Source: Paractinoplanes aksuensis (GTDB lineage Bacteria > Actinomycetota > Actinomycetes > Mycobacteriales > Micromonosporaceae). From it: a stretch of 64,000 nucleotides of DNA. The notes under the pieces are model-generated. The model worked only from the letters and a program-made list of their open reading frames with translations. It did not search any database and had not been told where the DNA came from. The stretch spans positions 151,564-215,563 of the forward strand of contig NZ_JAMYJR010000038.1 of assembly GCF_024137025.1 (NCBI RefSeq), read 5' to 3'. A program made the position numbers and the translations under genes. Shown here in pieces: positions 43,360 to 51,583 of this stretch (positions are counted from its first letter, which is position 1; every line of letters begins with the position of its first letter).

Positions 43360-45503
43360 TTCGATCCCACTGGCCCACGAAGAGCGCGGCCGGCGGCCTT
43401 GGCCCGGTACATGTCGGCGTCGGCGTCCTGCAAAATGCGTTCCAGGGTGGCCGTCGGACCGCCCTCGGCCGCGCCGATGCTGACCCCGACCCGGGCCGTG
43501 CGCCCGCTGAGCACGTACGGCCGGGAAATGGCGGTCTGGATCCGCTCGATCAGCTCGTCCAGTTCCGGGCCCGCGGTCATGCCGTCGAGCAGCACCAGGA
43601 ACTCGTCGCCGCCGAACCGGGCGGCGATGTCGATGTGACGCAGACAGTGCTGGATCCGCCCGGCCACGTGGGCCAGCAGTTCGTCGCCGACGTGGTGGCC
43701 CAGAGTGTCGTTGACCCGTTTGAAGCCGTCGAGGTCGAGGAAGAGCACCACGAAGGGCCGGCCGTGTTCGACGGCGGCCTGCATCGACATCGTGAACGAC
43801 GACCGGTTGGGCAGGCCGGTCAGCAGGTCGCGATGGGCCGCACGGCGCAGGTGCTCCTCCGAGTCGCGCAGATCGAGCGCGATCGTCAGCAGCGCCGCGC
43901 ACTGGTTGACCAGATCGCGCCCGTCCTCGACCCGGTTCTCGACGCGGTCGACGAGGGCGAGCCAGCCCCGGTCGCTGTCGCCGACCTTGGCCCGTACGAC
44001 AAAAGTGGTGTGCTCGAGGCCGGCCGCGTCGATCACTTCGACCGGCGGGAACCCCTCGACGCTGATCGGCCCGTCCGGGATGGCCGGGCCGGGAAGCCGG
44101 CGCCAGCCCGGTGTGCACCGCAACTCGCCGTCGGGGCCGCGCAGCGCGATCGACCCGGCCCCGGCGGGGGTCAGCGCCAGCCAGGCCGGGTCGCGCGGGT
44201 CGGCGTCGCGGCGGTGCAGCAGGGCCGCGCTCAGGGCGTAGCTGGTGCTGATCAACGACCGCAGGTGCAGCTGATTGCCGAGCTGGGCGTGATTGTTGAC
44301 CCGGCCCAGCAGCAGCACCATGTCGAGCACCGCGCGGTCGACACGCCGAGCCGACGGCGCGTCGTCCCATTGCAGCGCCGCGGCGTACTCCTGGATCGAA
44401 CGGCAGATCACGCGCAGCGTCTCCTGGCCCGGGTGGGCGTCGAGCAGGACGCGCAGCGCGTCGACGGCCGGCCGGACCTCGGACGTGTCACCCGCGGCGG
44501 CGGCCAGCAACCCGTCCGCGGTCAGGCTGGTGGCCCGGGTCATGGCGCTGGTGACCTCCCCGGAACGGCTGAACTCGACCGGCGCCACCGCCGACAGCCG
44601 TTGGAAGAGGCGTTGCCGCTCGTCGTCCATTTCCAGGGTCGGCAGGGCGAGGGCGAAACCGGTGCAGCCGCACGAGGTGCGCGGCACGAACCGGGCCGGC
44701 AGCCGATGGGTCTCGGGTGAGTTCTCCTCGCCGCGCATCCGGCGTAGCAGCAGGTCTACGGCGAGGCTGCTCATGGCCTGGAGCGGTTGCTCGACCGACG
44801 CCAACTCCGGTTTCACGAAGCCGGCCAGGTCGAGGTTGTCGAAGCCGGTCAGCAGGTAGTCCTCGGGGCACCGGAGCCCGGCCCGCGCCAGCAGCCGCTG
44901 AGCGCCGATGGCGTTGAGGTCGGTGCCGGCGACGAGGGCGTCCGGCCGGCCCTGCCGCACGAAGTCGTCGACGGTCCAGGTGACGCCCGACTCGAGGTTG
45001 TTCTCGGTGGGTAACAGCGGGCCGGGTTCGAGTCCGTGCTCGCGCAGCGCCGCCATGAAACCCTCGTGCCGCTCACGGACATCGGTGGCTGCGAAGTCGC
45101 CGGTGAAGGCGAGGCGCCGGCAGCCGTGCTCGCGCACGAGGTGTTCGACGGCCTCCCTGATGCCGGCGGCGTTGTCGGCCAGCACGGTCGGGCTGTCCAT
45201 TGCTTCGAGGCTGTGCCCGACGAGCACAACAGGGCGACCGGACTGCACCGTCCGCATCAGGTACTCCGGCTCGGCGGCGTCAGCGAACACCACGAAGCCG
45301 CCGATGTGATCCCAGGCGACAGGGGAGTTGAAGGCCGGGTCCCCGCCGTGGATGGCGAGGTCGGCAGCGGCGCTCGAGGTCTGCACGGCGATGACGGGAC
45401 GGCCGTGACCGCGGGCAGTGGCGCTGAGCCCGGCGATCAGGCTTCCGTAGTAGATGCCGCCGACGAACGGCGCCAGCACTCCTATCGCCCTACCGTCCCG
45501 CAC
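43356..45503 (-). CDS. LacI-type ligand-binding domain fused to GGDEF (diguanylate cyclase)
   Basis: A 715-aa protein. Residues ~5-280 match the periplasmic-binding-like effector domain of LacI repressors (AIGVLAPFVGGIYYGSLIAG, HIGGFVVFADAAEPEYLM, CPEDYLLTGFDNLDLAGFVK, PELASVEQPLQAMSSLAVDL) but no LacI helix-turn-helix precedes it. A helical middle of about 270 residues follows. GGDEF is at about 550-705 with HRDLLTGLPNRSSF and RFGGDEFLVL, and RHID five residues before it is an intact RxxD I-site. No signal peptide or membrane helix is evident, so it should sense a cytoplasmic ligand, perhaps a sugar, and make cyclic di-GMP. Start GTG 45503. Overlaps the EAL gene by 4 bp. Confidence 0.87.
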   Translation of the reverse strand: MRDGRAIGVLAPFVGGIYYGSLIAGLSATARGHGRPVIAVQTSSAAADLAIHGGDPAFNSPVAWDHIGGFVVFADAAEPEYLMRTVQSGRPVVLVGHSLEAMDSPTVLADNAAGIREAVEHLVREHGCRRLAFTGDFAATDVRERHEGFMAALREHGLEPGPLLPTENNLESGVTWTVDDFVRQGRPDALVAGTDLNAIGAQRLLARAGLRCPEDYLLTGFDNLDLAGFVKPELASVEQPLQAMSSLAVDLLLRRMRGEENSPETHRLPARFVPRTSCGCTGFALALPTLEMDDERQRLFQRLSAVAPVEFSRSGEVTSAMTRATSLTADGLLAAAAGDTSEVRPAVDALRVLLDAHPGQETLRVICRSIQEYAAALQWDDAPSARRVDRAVLDMVLLLGRVNNHAQLGNQLHLRSLISTSYALSAALLHRRDADPRDPAWLALTPAGAGSIALRGPDGELRCTPGWRRLPGPAIPDGPISVEGFPPVEVIDAAGLEHTTFVVRAKVGDSDRGWLALVDRVENRVEDGRDLVNQCAALLTIALDLRDSEEHLRRAAHRDLLTGLPNRSSFTMSMQAAVEHGRPFVVLFLDLDGFKRVNDTLGHHVGDELLAHVAGRIQHCLRHIDIAARFGGDEFLVLLDGMTAGPELDELIERIQTAISRPYVLSGRTARVGVSIGAAEGGPTATLERILQDADADMYRAKAAGRALRGPVGSK

Positions 45504-45825
45504 ATCCTTCGGATCGGCCGCCCGCCGGCATTACTTAACTTCCATGCCGGCCCACTGCTCGCCCTGCACAACATGCTCAACGGTGCCGGCCTGTCGCCTG
45601 CCGTAGTGATTAACGTCGGTGGTGTTCATGCGGTCGACGCCGAAGATTCCTGGGATCGCGGGAGCCGTCTGTCAGGTATTTCTCCGGTCAAGGTCACGCT
45701 GTGGCGGGTGCTGCGTAGCGTGAGTTCGTGTGTCCGCAAGTAGTCGGCCACGCCGGGGGCGAGGAACGCCGGGGTTGGCTCCGGCCGGTGCCCCGGCCGC
45801 GGCGTCAACCATTACAGTCGCATTC
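45504..45825. promoter_or_regulatory. Divergent promoter region
   Basis: A 322-bp gap between the LacI-GGDEF gene (minus) and the gene at 45826 (plus). No supported gene inside. A TACAGT hexamer about 11 nt before GTG 45826 could be a -10 box for a leaderless transcript, as no ribosome site precedes that start. Confidence 0.35.
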
Positions 45826-46728
45826 GTGAGCGCAGATCAGGGTCTTGTCCGGGTGTCCGATTCGTTCGGCGTACGCCGTGCCCGAGCCGGATCGATCCTC
45901 GGGGATGACGGGACGAACTATCAGGTCAAGTGGGATGACACCGATGAGGAGGAGCTTGTTCCACGGGGCGCCGGCGTTCACGTCGCGACGAGGGGTTCGC
46001 TGCGTTTCCTGGCTCTGTCCGACTCCCGGCTGTTCCACGCCGTCTTCGCCCAAGAGCCCCTCGCGGTGGTTCTGCACCTGTTGGCCGAGTCGTCGGTCCC
46101 GCTCAAGGTGCGGGAGATCCGGGAGGGTCTGGCCGAGCTCGGTCTGCGGAACGAGACCTGGGCCCGGCACGGGCCCCGCGCGCTGGCGGTGCTACCCAAG
46201 TGGCCAAATGTCGTCCGACGGCAGAAAGGCGACACTTTGGCCTACGCCTGGGTGGGGGACGACCTGCCCGAACTCCCGTCAGAGGCCGAGCCTGAACCGG
46301 AGCCGGCACCTACGCCCGCGCCTGTGTCGAAGCCCGCTCCTTCTCCCGCCAAGCCGGCCGCGGCGGCTGGGACACCGGCCGAACCGGCGATGCCGTCCGC
46401 CGAGCGCCTTCGGCGCCAGATGAGCGCCGCGCGGAGTATCGGCGAGGTCGCTCGCCTGCTCACGCTCCCGAGAGAGTTCGTGGCTGAGTTGTCACCGGAG
46501 GTGGTCGCCTCCGCGCTCCGCCGGGTCGCCGCTGAGGATCGGCTGGTCGCGGGCTGGCTCGACGCCCTGACCGCCGCCGGGCCGATCGGTGCGCTGACCG
46601 AGGAACTGGCGACGGCCCGGGCGGCGAACGCCGCACTCCAGAGCCGGGTCGATGAGCTGGAGGAGTGGTGGACGGCCCTTGAGCAGAGCACCGATCCGGA
46701 CGCCGCAATCCGTCAGCCGGGTAGCTGA
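45826..46728 (+). CDS. Hypothetical protein with Tudor-like and HARE-HTH-like domains
   Basis: A 300-aa protein from GTG 45826. Residues ~5-55 look like a small beta-barrel of Tudor/SH3 type (VRVSDSFGVRRARAGSILGD, YQVKWDDTDEEELVPRG). Residues ~70-145 resemble a HARE-HTH winged helix (AVVLHLLAESSVPLKVREIR, HGPRALAVLPKWPNVVRRQK, AYAW). A Pro/Ala/Glu-rich linker follows (EPEPEPAPTPAPVSKPAP), then a helical C-terminus ending in a coiled-coil-like segment (LATARAANAALQSRVDELEE). HARE-HTH domains are predicted to bind DNA in chromatin or DNA-modification contexts. No modification or restriction gene is adjacent. Function unknown. Confidence 0.65.
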   Translation: MSADQGLVRVSDSFGVRRARAGSILGDDGTNYQVKWDDTDEEELVPRGAGVHVATRGSLRFLALSDSRLFHAVFAQEPLAVVLHLLAESSVPLKVREIREGLAELGLRNETWARHGPRALAVLPKWPNVVRRQKGDTLAYAWVGDDLPELPSEAEPEPEPAPTPAPVSKPAPSPAKPAAAAGTPAEPAMPSAERLRRQMSAARSIGEVARLLTLPREFVAELSPEVVASALRRVAAEDRLVAGWLDALTAAGPIGALTEELATARAANAALQSRVDELEEWWTALEQSTDPDAAIRQPGS

Positions 46729-46838
46729 GGAGCTTCTGGTGCGCCGGCTCTGAGGTGCGTAGGTAAGGCGATCCGCACCGCCTTTTGTCTTCCCTCGTTG
46801 GAACACGCCGGGACCCACGACGGGTCCGTAGCCCCCGG

Positions 46839-47365
46839 TTACCGCGCCGGTACCTCGTCGGCGTAGCCGGACCGCAGCAGGATTGTGTAGCGGGTCAGTT
46901 CGCCGGCCGTTCGGTCCTCCTCGGCCAGTGCCTGGCCGGTGGCGGGGTCGATGATCAGCGAGGTCTGGCCTCGAGCTGCGCGGCGGTCAGCGACGTGCCG
47001 CCGAGCGGATAGGTCCGGCTCCGGTTCGGGTCGTCGAGGGCGCGGCGCGTCCGCGGGCCGGCCGCGCCCTCGACGGCTACACCCCCGTCGGTCCACCGGG
47101 CGGGTGAGCCGTCGGCCTGCCAGGCGGCCCGGTCCGCGGCGGTGGCCGGGGCGGCGGCGAGCAGCTGGAAGAACGCCAGGCTGGTTTCGGCGGCGCGGGT
47201 GGGCCGGGAGACGCCCAGCACCTTGGCGGCCTCCGCCGGGCTCAGGTCGAACCAGATTCCGGTGATCAGCACCTCGCGATCCGCCTCGCGCAGTGTCGTC
47301 AGCGCCCGGTGTACCTGGTCGCGCAGGGCTACGTCATCGTCGAGCCGGCCGCCGCCGACCGGCAT
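46839..47365 (-). pseudogene. Remnant joining an ECF sigma C-terminus to a CU044_5270-type protein
   Basis: From GTG/ATG near 47365 the frame gives a partial sigma region 4 (READREVLITGIWFDLSPAEA, AKVLGVSRP), then LLAAAPATAADRAAW, typical of the middle of CU044_5270-family proteins that usually follow such sigma genes. After GGTSLTAAQLEARPR a change of frame is needed to continue with SLIIDPATGQALAEEDRTAG and TRYTILLRSGYADEVPAR, the end of the same family. The region looks like a sigma gene and its partner fused by a large deletion plus a frameshift near 46965. Unlikely to make a working product. Confidence 0.55.
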
Positions 47366-47642
47366 GTCGCCGGAAGAGTTCCGTTACCCGTGCCTCGGGA
47401 TCTTGCATGGCACCTCCGCAAGTAGCTCACTCGGACAGCGGGTACTTGTCGGCGCAGGGCTGCGGGCGATCGACCGGTCCACCATCGAGGCGGCCCGGTT
47501 GCTGCTGGATCGGATGGGGATCGCACCGGATGGTCCGGCGGCCGGTGCGCCGCTGGGTCGATCGCCTCGAGTCGCGGTGGGTGTGACTCGCTTTTACTCT
47601 GTACGGGCGCCGCGTCGGGCGGGTCGATCGGAGGGCGGGGGA

Positions 47643-47993
47643 GTGGACAGGTCGCTGATCTACGAGGGTGCGATGCAGTGCGTGCCGTTGCTGCTCATTG
47701 CGCTGTTCGTGGAGAACCGCAGTCAGGTCCCCGAGGTCCGCAGCCGTCTCGCGCGGCGGGTGATCCGGTTGCAGGACCGGGTGATCGCGGTGATGGGGCT
47801 CATCGCGTTCTTCCTTTCGATGTTTGTTCTGATCGGAGCGGTCGAGGTGAGTGGGCTGACCGACGGCGTCGTCGTCGCGGCGCTCGGCGCGGCGTTCGGC
47901 CTGTTGCTGGGGACGATCTGGCGCCGGTTGGCGACGCCGGCCGAAAAGGCCGGCGAGCAGCCCGTCCCGGCCCGCAGTGAGGACCCGGTCTGA
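47643..47993 (+). CDS. Small membrane protein of unknown function
   Basis: A 116-aa protein from GTG 47643, preceded by GGAGGGCGGGGGA. Three hydrophobic segments are likely, at about residues 8-23 (AMQCVPLLLIALFVE), 47-68 (VIAVMGLIAFFLSMFVLIGA) and 73-92 (DGVVVAALGAAFGLLLGTIW). A positively charged loop (RSRLARRVIRLQDR) sits between the first two and the tail is polar. No family recognised. It precedes the SigE-family sigma gene by 71 nt on the same strand. The frame is open upstream to 47142 but that part lacks protein character. Confidence 0.65.
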   Translation: MDRSLIYEGAMQCVPLLLIALFVENRSQVPEVRSRLARRVIRLQDRVIAVMGLIAFFLSMFVLIGAVEVSGLTDGVVVAALGAAFGLLLGTIWRRLATPAEKAGEQPVPARSEDPV

Positions 47994-48064
47994 GTAGCGG
48001 CCGGGCAGGAAGATTTCCTCGTCGGCGGCCCAACCTTTCCCGAGGTTGGTACGTCTGAGGGATC

Positions 48065-48604
48065 ATGAAGTTCAGACGAGGCCGGGATCTTGACGAGTCG
48101 TTCACCGCGTTCGTGGCGACTCGTTCCCATCGGCTGGTCGCGCACGCCGAGTTGCTGTGCGGGCACCGCGAGCAGGCTCGAGACATCGTGCAGACCGTCC
48201 TCGTCCGGGCGTATCAGCGATGGTCGCGCATCGAGCACGACGATCCGTACGGGTATGTTCAGCGATCCGTGACAAATGCGGTCACCGACTGGTGGCGTAC
48301 TGCGCATCAGCGCCACGAACGGCCCGTTGATGTCATTCCCGAATCTCCCAGCGGCCCCGACAGCGCTTTCGAGGACCGCAGTGTGTTGCTGGCCGCGCTC
48401 GACCTTCTCACCGACCGGGAACGAGCCGTCGTCGTGCTGCGCTACTTCGACGATCACACCGAGCGTGATGTGGCCAAGGCTCTCGGGATCAGCGTCGGCA
48501 CGGTCAAGTCGACCTGCCACACCGCGCTGCGCAAGATGCGCGTCACGCTCGACGACGAGGTTCGCGGTCCGAGTCCCCTTCACGGCACCAAGGAGCAGTC
48601 ATGA
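48065..48604 (+). CDS. SigE-family ECF RNA polymerase sigma factor
   Basis: A 179-aa sigma factor of the actinobacterial SigE-like group. Region 2 is at about residues 12-80 (FTAFVATRSHRLVAHAELLC, QARDIVQTVLVRAYQRW, YVQRSVTNAVTDWWRTA). Region 4 is at about 108-165 (LDLLTDRERAVVVLRYFDDH, ERDVAKALGISVGTVKSTCH). The stop overlaps the ATG of the next gene by 4 bp (ATGA), marking a sigma/anti-sigma pair. Confidence 0.9.
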   Translation: MKFRRGRDLDESFTAFVATRSHRLVAHAELLCGHREQARDIVQTVLVRAYQRWSRIEHDDPYGYVQRSVTNAVTDWWRTAHQRHERPVDVIPESPSGPDSAFEDRSVLLAALDLLTDRERAVVVLRYFDDHTERDVAKALGISVGTVKSTCHTALRKMRVTLDDEVRGPSPLHGTKEQS

Positions 48605-49599
48605 GCCCCACCCACGATGACCTGCGCAATGCCATGAACGATCTGGCCCGGGGCACGGACCCGCTGGAACCGGGCCCGATTCTGCGGTCCGGCCGGCGCC
48701 GACGCGCTCAGCGGCGTGTGATCGCCGCGGCCGGCGTCGCCGTCGCCGTGGTCGCGATGACCGGTGGCATCATCGCGTTGCGGCCCGGTGGCAACGATTC
48801 GATCGTCGCCGGGGGCGGCCAGGCGATCCAGGACCTCGACAACTCCCTTCAGGGCCTGAGTTCGGGGCGCTACGCCTTCACCCGCACCGGTGCGTATCTG
48901 CAGACCGACATCACCCGCGCCGAGATCGATGTGGCCGAGGGCTACGTCGTCGAGTATCGCAACAAGATGTCCGTCATGCGGGTCGGGAAAGCCACGTATC
49001 TCAAACCGTCGGGCGAGGGCACGTACTCAAGTCCTGGAGTTCTGGACCAGATCAAGAGCGCCGGGCTTTCCCAGTCCGAGGTCGACCGGTACGCGGCCGC
49101 CATCGCCCAGCTGGACGGCACGCGCTGGCTCCGGACCGACCCGCAGCGTCTCGCCGAGGTCGCCGCGGTCGAGGAGCAGAGTTCCTTGGACTACACCGCG
49201 CCCGTCCCGACCGCTGACAAGCCGGACATCACCGGCGCCGATGCGCTGATCAGCGCGGTGACGAGCGCGGATCGAACCGGTGACACCATCACCGGCACAC
49301 TCGACGCCTCGAAGGTCGACCCGGAGCAACGCCTGATCATTGACGAGCCGGCCACTTTCTATGGCCCGTCGGCCACGGCCATGAACTACCGGGCCACGCT
49401 CGACGGGCAGGGCCGACTGGCCAGCTTCACGCTCAACCTGCCGAGCACGCTCGCGTCCCAGGCCCCGGACAGCCAACCGGAACCGCCGCTGGTCATCACC
49501 GTCACCCGGTACGACGGCGTCAAGACTCCACCGGCGCCGCCGAATGCCGAGAACGTCACCGCACTGACCTACGATCTGCTCGCCCGCGACAACGACTGA
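48601..49599 (+). CDS. Membrane protein coupled to the SigE-family factor (putative anti-sigma)
   Basis: A 332-aa protein with a cytoplasmic N-terminus of about 40 residues (MSPTHDDLRNAMNDLARGTD, RRRRAQRR), one transmembrane helix at about 40-60 (VIAAAGVAVAVVAMTGGIIA) and a large external domain. The outer part recalls LppX/LprG-like beta folds (SGRYAFTRTGAYLQTDITRA, TTGDTI-like repeats, ATFYGPSATAMNYRATLDGQ). The ATG overlaps the sigma gene stop, the usual arrangement for an anti-sigma factor. No zinc-binding motif is present. Sensing of an envelope signal is plausible but inferred. Confidence 0.75.
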   Translation: MSPTHDDLRNAMNDLARGTDPLEPGPILRSGRRRRAQRRVIAAAGVAVAVVAMTGGIIALRPGGNDSIVAGGGQAIQDLDNSLQGLSSGRYAFTRTGAYLQTDITRAEIDVAEGYVVEYRNKMSVMRVGKATYLKPSGEGTYSSPGVLDQIKSAGLSQSEVDRYAAAIAQLDGTRWLRTDPQRLAEVAAVEEQSSLDYTAPVPTADKPDITGADALISAVTSADRTGDTITGTLDASKVDPEQRLIIDEPATFYGPSATAMNYRATLDGQGRLASFTLNLPSTLASQAPDSQPEPPLVITVTRYDGVKTPPAPPNAENVTALTYDLLARDND

Positions 49600-49718
49600 T
49601 CATCGGCGCCTGACACAGCAACGTGTCGTGGATACCGCGCCGGGACGGATCGACGAAGGAGATCCAGCGGCGACCAAAGTCGGTATCGGGCCTGGACGAA
49701 GGCTTCTAGCGTGAAGGG

Positions 49719-50234
49719 ATGGATTCGGACAGTGCTACCGGTGAGACCGAGTGGAGGATCCGGCCGCCGCGGCACCGGGTGGATCGGCGGTTCATCGTGT
49801 GGCAGACGGCGCAGGCCGTGCTGTCGGCCGTGGTGGTCCTCGGCGTGGTCGGGGCGGTCCACTACTTCGCGGAGGTCACGCGGCCCTGGCTCGGACCGGT
49901 CCTGATCATCCTTTCGGTGCTGTTCGCCGTCGAGATCGCGGTGGTGCCGACTGCGCGGTACCTGGTGCACCGGTGGCAGGCGACCGACGACGCGGTGTAT
50001 GCGCTCGAGGGGTGGCTGACCCGGCGCTGGCAGATCGTGCCGATCAGCCGGATCCAGAGCATCGACACCGAGATCGGTCCCCTGCAGAGCCTGCTCGGGC
50101 TGGCCACCATCCGGATCACGACCGCGTCGTCCGAGGGCAAGATCTCGATCGAGGGCCTGGACGCGACGGTGGCCCGGGCGACGGTCGAGCGGCTGCGCGA
50201 GGTCACCGCGGCGACCGCCGGCGACGCGACATGA
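49719..50234 (+). CDS. Bacterial PH-domain membrane protein (YdbS-like)
   Basis: A 171-aa protein with two transmembrane helices at about residues 30-50 and 58-78, followed by a bacterial pleckstrin-like domain (bPH2/DUF304): VYALEGWLTRRWQIVPISRI, QSIDTEIGPLQSLLGLATIR. It resembles YdbS of the YdbS-YdbT pair. The stop overlaps the start of the second PH gene (ATGA). Function is not established; in Bacillus the pair contributes to bacteriocin resistance. Confidence 0.83.
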   Translation: MDSDSATGETEWRIRPPRHRVDRRFIVWQTAQAVLSAVVVLGVVGAVHYFAEVTRPWLGPVLIILSVLFAVEIAVVPTARYLVHRWQATDDAVYALEGWLTRRWQIVPISRIQSIDTEIGPLQSLLGLATIRITTASSEGKISIEGLDATVARATVERLREVTAATAGDAT

Positions 50235-51141
50235 CAGCCGAGGCGTATCCCTGGCGCCGGTTGAGTGTCCGTGCTGTCTACCTCGATCTGATCCGGCTGG
50301 TGGGCTCGCTGGTGCCTGGCTTTCTGGGGGTCACGTTGGGCGACGACGGCCCCATCTGGGTCCTCGTGGGCGGCTCCGTGGTGGGGCTGCTCGGTGCGCT
50401 CGCCGGTCTCGTGCGCTGGATGGCCACGCGTTACCGCGTCACGCCGGAACGGGTCGAGATGCGCAGCGGCCTGGTGCAGCGCAAGCATCGCACCGTCAAC
50501 CGTGACCGCATCCGTACGGTCGACAGCACGGCCAAGTGGCTCCACCGGGTCCTTGGGCTGCGGGTGGTGCACGTCGGGTCGGGCGACGCGGACTCGTCGT
50601 TCGACCTCGACGCGCTCGACCGGAGGGAAGCCGACCGGCTGCATCGGGAGTTGTCGCCGGGTGCCGTAGTGCCGGCGGACAGCGACGGGGACGAGGTGAC
50701 CGTCGAGGTGCCGGAGACGGTGATCGCCCGGTGGGACGTCCGCTGGGTGCCACTTAACGCCGTGAACGTCTGGGCCGTGCTCACGGCGGCGGCGCCGATG
50801 TTCGCCCTGTACTGGTTCCTGCGACCGTTCGGCGTCGACCTGCTCGATGCCGGACGTGGCGTGCTGGCCGGGCAGCCGCTCGCGCCGTCATCGGCTGGTC
50901 GTTGCGCCAGTCACTGTTGCAACGCCGGGGCGACCGGATGACGATCGGCATCGCCACAGCCGCGGGTGCCCGCCACTACACGGTCCCCGACGCCGGTGTG
51001 GACCAGACGATCGCCTTCCTGCGCGGCGCCACCCCGCAGCTGGCCGCCGAGATCCTCGTGCCTCCCTCGGGACGAACGTCAGCGGGTCGCCCGGATCCGG
51101 CGATCCCGCTCCGGACTGATGTCGCCAGCCGGCCGGTCTGA
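50231..51141 (+). pseudogene. YdbT-like PH-domain protein with a frame-breaking internal deletion
   Basis: ATG 50231 opens a frame of 236 codons giving two membrane helices, a PH domain (YRVTPERVEMRSGLVQRKHR, TVDSTAKWLHRVLGLRVVHV) and a third hydrophobic segment. It then goes off into Cys/Ala-rich sequence and stops at 50941. In another frame from about 50893 the sequence reads VIGWSLRQSLLQRRGDRMTI, then AGARHYTVPDAGVDQTIAFL, RGATPQLAAEILVP, the C-terminal end of the third PH domain of YdbT proteins. Roughly 200 residues (second and most of third PH domains) are missing, with a frameshift at about 50885-50893. The start is coupled to the YdbS-like gene. Confidence 0.7.
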
Positions 51142-51349
51142 CGGAGCGAGGCCGGATCTCGGCCAGGACCGTTCGGGTTCCTGGCCGATACTGCGTTTGG
51201 AGCCGCTACGACCTGGGCTGCCGGTGAGTCGCGTACGTGGCAGCGGCGGTGGGTCGCCGCGTCGTGGTCATCATGGTGTCCGGCTGGTACCTGACCACGG
51301 ATTTTCCGGTGCTCTCGGCCGGGCCGACGCCACGGATCCCGTACGACCG

Positions 51350-51574
51350 ATGGAGCTCCACATCGACGCGCTCACCGCCCACCTCGTGCTCGACCCTGTT
51401 CGAACCGGTGCACGGATCGGCCCCGACATCGCCGGCCGTGGCATCGCCAACCCGATCGGCCAGATCTGGTGCGGCGTCCTGATGCTCGACCACCTCGACC
51501 ACCTCGACCACCTCGACCACCTCGGCCACCCCGACGCCGTGGGTATGCCGTGTGCGGGCGGTCGGCGCGGGTAA
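51350..51574 (+). pseudogene. Remnant of a tartrate/isopropylmalate dehydrogenase with an expanded repeat
   Basis: The frame from ATG 51350 reads ELHIDALTAHLVLDP, then PDIAGRGIANPIGQIWCGVL, MLDHL. These are segments of the C-terminal half of tartrate dehydrogenase/decarboxylase-type enzymes, which normally stand about 40 residues apart. The overlapping frame carries FEPVHGSAP, the piece that belongs just before PDIAG. So an internal deletion plus a frameshift is present. The N-terminal two thirds are absent. The end, LDHLGHP in intact enzymes, is stretched to LDHLDHLDHLDHLGHP by a 9-bp tandem repeat. Confidence 0.6.
51485..51529 (+). repeat. 9-bp tandem repeat (CTCGACCAC)
   Basis: Four exact copies of CTCGACCAC at 51485-51520 are followed by one copy with a single change (CTCGGCCAC). 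It lies inside the dehydrogenase remnant and encodes LDH units. It looks like slippage in sequence no longer under selection. Too short and coding-phased to be a CRISPR or an origin iteron set. Confidence 0.8.
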
Positions 51575-51583
51575 TAGGAGTTC

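Noticed and set aside
43364..44370. N-terminal extension of the membrane GGDEF-EAL protein (frame open to 44370)
   Set aside because: The extra residues are Arg/Pro-rich and lie over the GGDEF domain of the upstream gene in another frame; the GTG at 43359 with a 4-bp overlap is a far better start.
51485..51529. Possible CRISPR or origin iterons
   Set aside because: The repeat unit is 9 bp without spacers and is in coding phase within an enzyme remnant.
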